Shown here: piece by piece, positions 14,871 through 17,074 of the stretch
Layout: every line of letters starts with the position of its first letter
Numbering within the stretch: position 1 is the stretch's first letter
From: Bacteroidia bacterium
Lineage (GTDB): Bacteria; Bacteroidota; Bacteroidia; Bacteroidales; GCA-2748055
DNA length: 17,074 bases
Assembly (NCBI GenBank): GCA_004525825.1
Contig: SPBY01000011.1
Span: 1-17,074 of the forward strand
Reading direction: 5' to 3'
The notes under the pieces: model-generated
The model's database searches: none
What the model was told of the DNA's origin: nothing
Seen by the model: only the letters and a program-made list of their open reading frames with translations
Made by a program: the position numbers and the translations under genes

Positions 14871-15423
14871 ATACCGCCAAAACGTTACCTGAGATTCCGA
14901 CACCCTTGGATCCGGAGAGGCCGGCACCACTGGCTTCGGAACCCTTCGATTCGGAACCATCCCGTATACTGACCCTTATTGCCAGATGATTGTCACGGGT
15001 ATAGTAGATCACATCCGATACATCTATCTCAAATTCTCCTTCTTCTCCCAGGTGCGATCCCACGGGGTCCTGATTCAGGAAGACCTCTGTCACCGGCCCC
15101 ACACCCTCAAAGTGAAGAGTTACCTCCCTCTCCTCCCAGCCCTCCGGCAGGGTGAAGCGACAATGATACCAGTAAACCTCAAGCCCGCTTTCACCGGGAA
15201 AGTGATCTTTAGCCAGTGCCGGGATCCTCACCAGTTTCCCCGTCCCCCGGTGCAGTTCCTCCCATCCACAGGACGGTGCATGCTCATCCAGGGCGGCCTC
15301 CATATCGGGCCACAAATTCCACTGGTAGAAGGCCAGGTCCAGCACATTGGAATCAAACTTGTGGCTGCATGAAGTAGCCAGAGCAAGCAAAAGGATCACA
15401 AAAGAGAATCTCAAATATCTCAT
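14854..15423 (-). CDS. Lipoprotein with a stand-alone GH2-type sugar-binding domain
   Basis: A 189-residue lipoprotein. From the ATG at 15423 the signal peptide runs to Cys19 (LALATSC); a GTG at 15438 would add five residues, and I prefer the ATG because it gives a compact signal. Residues about 80-150 match the N-terminal sugar-binding jelly roll of GH2 enzymes (YWYHCRFTLPEGWEEREVTLHFEGV, then EVFLNQDPVGSHLG and DNHLAIRVS). No immunoglobulin-like or catalytic domain follows. The chain ends GISGNVLAVSKIAP, which resembles the normal end of that domain, after a Ser/Gly-rich insert built from pentapeptide units. The gene lies just after the antiporter on the same strand, 11 to 26 bases away depending on the start. 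It could be a surface carbohydrate-binding lipoprotein or what is left of a GH2 gene. Confidence 0.72.
   Translation of the reverse strand: MRYLRFSFVILLLALATSCSHKFDSNVLDLAFYQWNLWPDMEAALDEHAPSCGWEELHRGTGKLVRIPALAKDHFPGESGLEVYWYHCRFTLPEGWEEREVTLHFEGVGPVTEVFLNQDPVGSHLGEEGEFEIDVSDVIYYTRDNHLAIRVSIRDGSESKGSEASGAGLSGSKGVGISGNVLAVSKIAP
14899..14958 (-). repeat. Degenerate 15-base tandem repeat, four units
   Basis: Read on the minus strand, four in-frame 15-base units encode GSESK, GSEAS, GAGLS and GSKGV. The first two units share the opening GGTTCCGAA exactly; the later two have drifted. It lies inside the 3' part of the lipoprotein gene and makes its Ser/Gly-rich segment, in the place where a GH2 jelly roll would have a loop before its last strand. 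Confidence 0.6.
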
Positions 15424-15449
15424 ATTCAAATTCTTCACTGAAACAATGT

Positions 15450-17074
15450 TTAATATCCCTGAATATTCAGACGAACCTTATCCAGGCTCCCAACAGAACC
15501 CACCAGGGTGACGATATCTCCGAGCCGGAGCCGGGTATAGCCGTGAGATATGATGGCATGATCTCCCCGGGTGACCGATAATATGATCACATCGGATGGC
15601 AGCCTGAGATCGCGAAGGGTCTGGCCGTGGTAGTCTGAATTTCTCAATTCGATATCAATGGTGTCCTGGCCCTCGTCCATCCCCAGCAGCAGAGAAGTAG
15701 CTATGGGCGATCTTACGAAGTGCTCCATCAGCGCCACCATGGCTGTGGCAGGGTCCATCACCATGGCCCCGAGCTTGTTATACCTTTTGTAATAATCCCT
15801 GTCGGTCAACCTTACGATCAGATGCTTGGTGCCAAAATGCTCAAAGGCGGTTTCACAGATCTTATAGTTTTCCTCATCTGATAGCAGGCAAAGGATGGTA
15901 TCGGCTGTTTCCGCACTAAATGTTCGGAGTGATAAATGGTCGGAGCCCTTGAATTCATGAATAGTAAACTCCTCGTGACCCAATATTTCATCGGTGGGAT
16001 TGGTGACTACAAACTCCACCTGCCAGTTTTGCTTCTGCAACTGGTTGGCCAGGGCAACAGATTGATTTTCCCAACCAAATATCAATACCTTTCTGACCAA
16101 ATCGAAAGTGCCGTCCGGCTTCACATGAACCTCACCTGCCAGGTGAAGAGCCCATTTGAACAAGGGCGGTCCGATTATCTGGTTTAATACTATCACTGAA
16201 ATCATCACGGTAGCAAACTCTGCACCCCATCCGGGATACTGTGTTGCAATGATGGTGGCCAGACCTACTCCCACTCCGGCCTGGGTCACATAAGGCATCC
16301 AGGCGATCCTGCGAAACAGAGAAGAGTCTCCGGCCAGTGAACTACCCGTATATCCTGCCAGAAACAGGGAGACGAGTCTGACACCAAAGATGATCAAAGT
16401 CACAAACCACATGGTCGCCAATACTTCCAACGAGATCATGGCTCCTGTAAGTGTGAAAAACATAATGTACACGTATGGACCAAGCTCTTTGATAATGCGA
16501 ATGAAATCGTTTCTATAAACAGAATAGTTGGTCACCAGGAAGCTTCCAACGATGCAGATGAGCAAGGGTTCTATATGTAACTCAAGGCCAACAAAGCGGG
16601 TAGAATGGTCCTCTACCACATGGGTAAAGAGGTAGACCAGAAAGCCCAAAAGAAGGACCATTCCCTTCTTCAGACCCATCATTCCTTTCAGAGTAAATAT
16701 GCCCCTGAGCATGAGCCAGACCAGGAATCCAAGACCAAAGGCAAAAATTAGTTCCACCACCGCCTGCACAGGGTAAATCACCCTGAATTCTGTCTCCTGG
16801 ATCATCGATTTTGAAAGGGTGAAAATGACCGCAAAAATCACAATCACGGCAACATCCTTCACCACGGTCACCCCAATAGATGTCTGGGTAAAAGGACCCC
16901 GGGCCCTCAACTCATTAATTATGGCAATGGCCGATGCAGGCGATCTGGCAATGGCGATGGTTCCTCCCAGCGCGGAGACAGCAAGCCTGGCAGACTGACT
17001 CATTCCCTCTGTAAATGCTATCAGGTCTGAAATAAGATATATACATAAACTCACCAAAGAAAAAGTCACCACTA
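15450..17074 (-). CDS. Cation:proton antiporter (CPA2/KefB type) with TrkA domains, 5' end outside the window
   Basis: The last 540 or so residues of a monovalent cation:proton antiporter; the reading frame is open through the window's right edge, and the first few membrane segments lie beyond it. Seen: ALGGTIAIARSPASA and TSIGVTVVKDVAVI, the crossing helices of the antiporter core, with Asp73 (numbered from the first visible GTG) as the likely ion-binding acid; further hydrophobic segments to about residue 312; then a cytoplasmic TrkA-N Rossmann domain (about 327-450) and a TrkA-C domain (about 465-540, IDIELRNSDYHGQTLRDL to the end). The Rossmann glycine motif is degenerate: GWENQS where G-x-G-x-x-G is expected, so nucleotide control may be altered or lost. 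Family members exchange potassium or sodium for protons. It is probably unrelated to the sugar genes. Confidence 0.88.
   Translation of the reverse strand, partial: VVTFSLVSLCIYLISDLIAFTEGMSQSARLAVSALGGTIAIARSPASAIAIINELRARGPFTQTSIGVTVVKDVAVIVIFAVIFTLSKSMIQETEFRVIYPVQAVVELIFAFGLGFLVWLMLRGIFTLKGMMGLKKGMVLLLGFLVYLFTHVVEDHSTRFVGLELHIEPLLICIVGSFLVTNYSVYRNDFIRIIKELGPYVYIMFFTLTGAMISLEVLATMWFVTLIIFGVRLVSLFLAGYTGSSLAGDSSLFRRIAWMPYVTQAGVGVGLATIIATQYPGWGAEFATVMISVIVLNQIIGPPLFKWALHLAGEVHVKPDGTFDLVRKVLIFGWENQSVALANQLQKQNWQVEFVVTNPTDEILGHEEFTIHEFKGSDHLSLRTFSAETADTILCLLSDEENYKICETAFEHFGTKHLIVRLTDRDYYKRYNKLGAMVMDPATAMVALMEHFVRSPIATSLLLGMDEGQDTIDIELRNSDYHGQTLRDLRLPSDVIILSVTRGDHAIISHGYTRLRLGDIVTLVGSVGSLDKVRLNIQGY

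Overview
The window looks like a Bacteroidota chromosome. Start codons lack Shine-Dalgarno sequences, the two candidate promoters resemble the Bacteroidota -7 box (TAnnTTTG), secreted proteins end their signal peptides in Ala-Gln, and the gene content is rich in glycoside hydrolases. Genes are packed tightly, usually with gaps under 20 bases or ATGA overlaps. I see no tRNA, rRNA, CRISPR array, insertion sequence, transcriptional regulator or SusC/SusD pair.

Left part (10-7496): a homocysteine S-methyltransferase family gene on the minus strand faces away from a seven-gene plus-strand operon. The operon encodes an anion:cation-symporter-type MFS permease, a D-tagatose-3-epimerase-like TIM barrel, an RpiB-family isomerase, separate DhaK and DhaL kinase subunits, a second xylose-isomerase-like TIM barrel, and a lipoprotein of the enolase superfamily with a twin-arginine signal. 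DhaK/DhaL plus RpiB without DhaM is typical of C4 ketose (erythrulose) catabolism ending in D-erythrose 4-phosphate. The RpiB protein has lost the ring-opening histidine that a C4 phosphate would not need. No polyol dehydrogenase and no triosephosphate-isomerase-type L-erythrulose-1-phosphate isomerase is present. I therefore propose that the first TIM barrel epimerises erythrulose before phosphorylation. This is inference.

Middle part (7513-11946, minus strand): a second operon reads sugar-porter MFS permease, a short secreted alpha/beta hydrolase that lacks the usual N-terminal half, a secreted clan GH-D-like glycosidase (alpha-galactosidase superfamily), and a small two-helix membrane protein. 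Divergent from it (12018-14870) is a secreted GH2-type glycosidase with both catalytic glutamates. Together these look like a sugar-release and uptake set for an unidentified glycoside.

Right part (14854-17074, minus strand): a CPA2-type cation:proton antiporter with TrkA-N and TrkA-C domains runs off the window's right end. It is followed 11 to 26 bases later, depending on the start chosen, by a stand-alone lipoprotein made of one GH2-type sugar-binding jelly roll and a short repetitive tail. That gene overlaps the GH2 glycosidase gene tail to tail by 17 bases.
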